From an uncultured Actinomycetes bacterium (GTDB taxonomy: Bacteria; Actinomycetota; Actinomycetes; Mycobacteriales; Nakamurellaceae), in contig CALANS010000124.1 of assembly GCA_937926105.1 (NCBI GenBank), positions 1 through 6,620 on the forward strand: a stretch of DNA of 6,620 nucleotides, written 5' to 3'. The notes under the pieces are model-generated. The model was not told the DNA's origin and made no database searches. It was given only the letters and a program-made list of their open reading frames with translations. The position numbers and the translations under genes were made by a program. Shown here piece by piece: positions 6,565 to 6,620 of this stretch; positions within the stretch are counted from its first letter, which is position 1; each line of letters begins with the position of its first letter.

Positions 6565-6620
6565 CGGCTCTTCGTATTTGAGGGTGTAGTCGGTTTCGCG
6601 TGATTCGTCTGGTTGGTGGC

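Noticed and set aside
6370..6620. Minus-strand open stretches at the right edge
   Set aside because: They lack usable start codons or are broken by stops, and the plus strand explains the same bases as a transposase remnant.

Overview
This looks like catabolic accessory DNA from a high-GC bacterium, most likely an actinobacterium (Rhodococcus, Gordonia, Mycobacterium or Nocardioides type). The reasons are the high GC content with strong third-position GC bias, a GTG start, very tight gene packing and an IS1634-like transposase relic at the right end. The assignment rests on sequence style and is not proven.

All six genes are on the + strand and almost contiguous, as expected of one operon. 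The left part (1-2272) is the downstream half of a peptide/opine/nickel-type (Opp/Dpp) ABC importer: the C-terminal half of a DppC-like permease, cut by the window edge, then two complete ATPases (DppD-like and DppF-like). The first permease and the solute-binding protein are not in the window and should lie upstream.

The middle and right part (2329-6329) encodes three amidohydrolase-superfamily enzymes from three different subfamilies: a COG1228-type imidazolonepropionase/prolidase-like enzyme with a complete binuclear metal site, a CodA/AtzC-like cytosine deaminase relative, and an AtzB/TrzN/SsnA-like deaminase. The CodA-like enzyme has the usual metal-binding Asp of strand 8 replaced by Glu, in a GQE instead of GHD context. 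The third start codon lies inside the second amidohydrolase gene, so those two are probably translationally coupled.

The simplest reading is an import-and-hydrolyse pathway: a small nitrogen-containing compound (peptide-like, cyclic amide/imide, or N-heterocycle) is taken up by the ABC importer and opened or deaminated stepwise by three metal-dependent hydrolases. No known pathway with exactly this set is recognised, and the substrate cannot be read from the sequence.

The last 291 bases hold no intact gene. They contain a short hairpin just after the last stop codon, then a frameshifted fragment of an IS1634-like transposase, which suggests past IS activity at the operon's downstream border.
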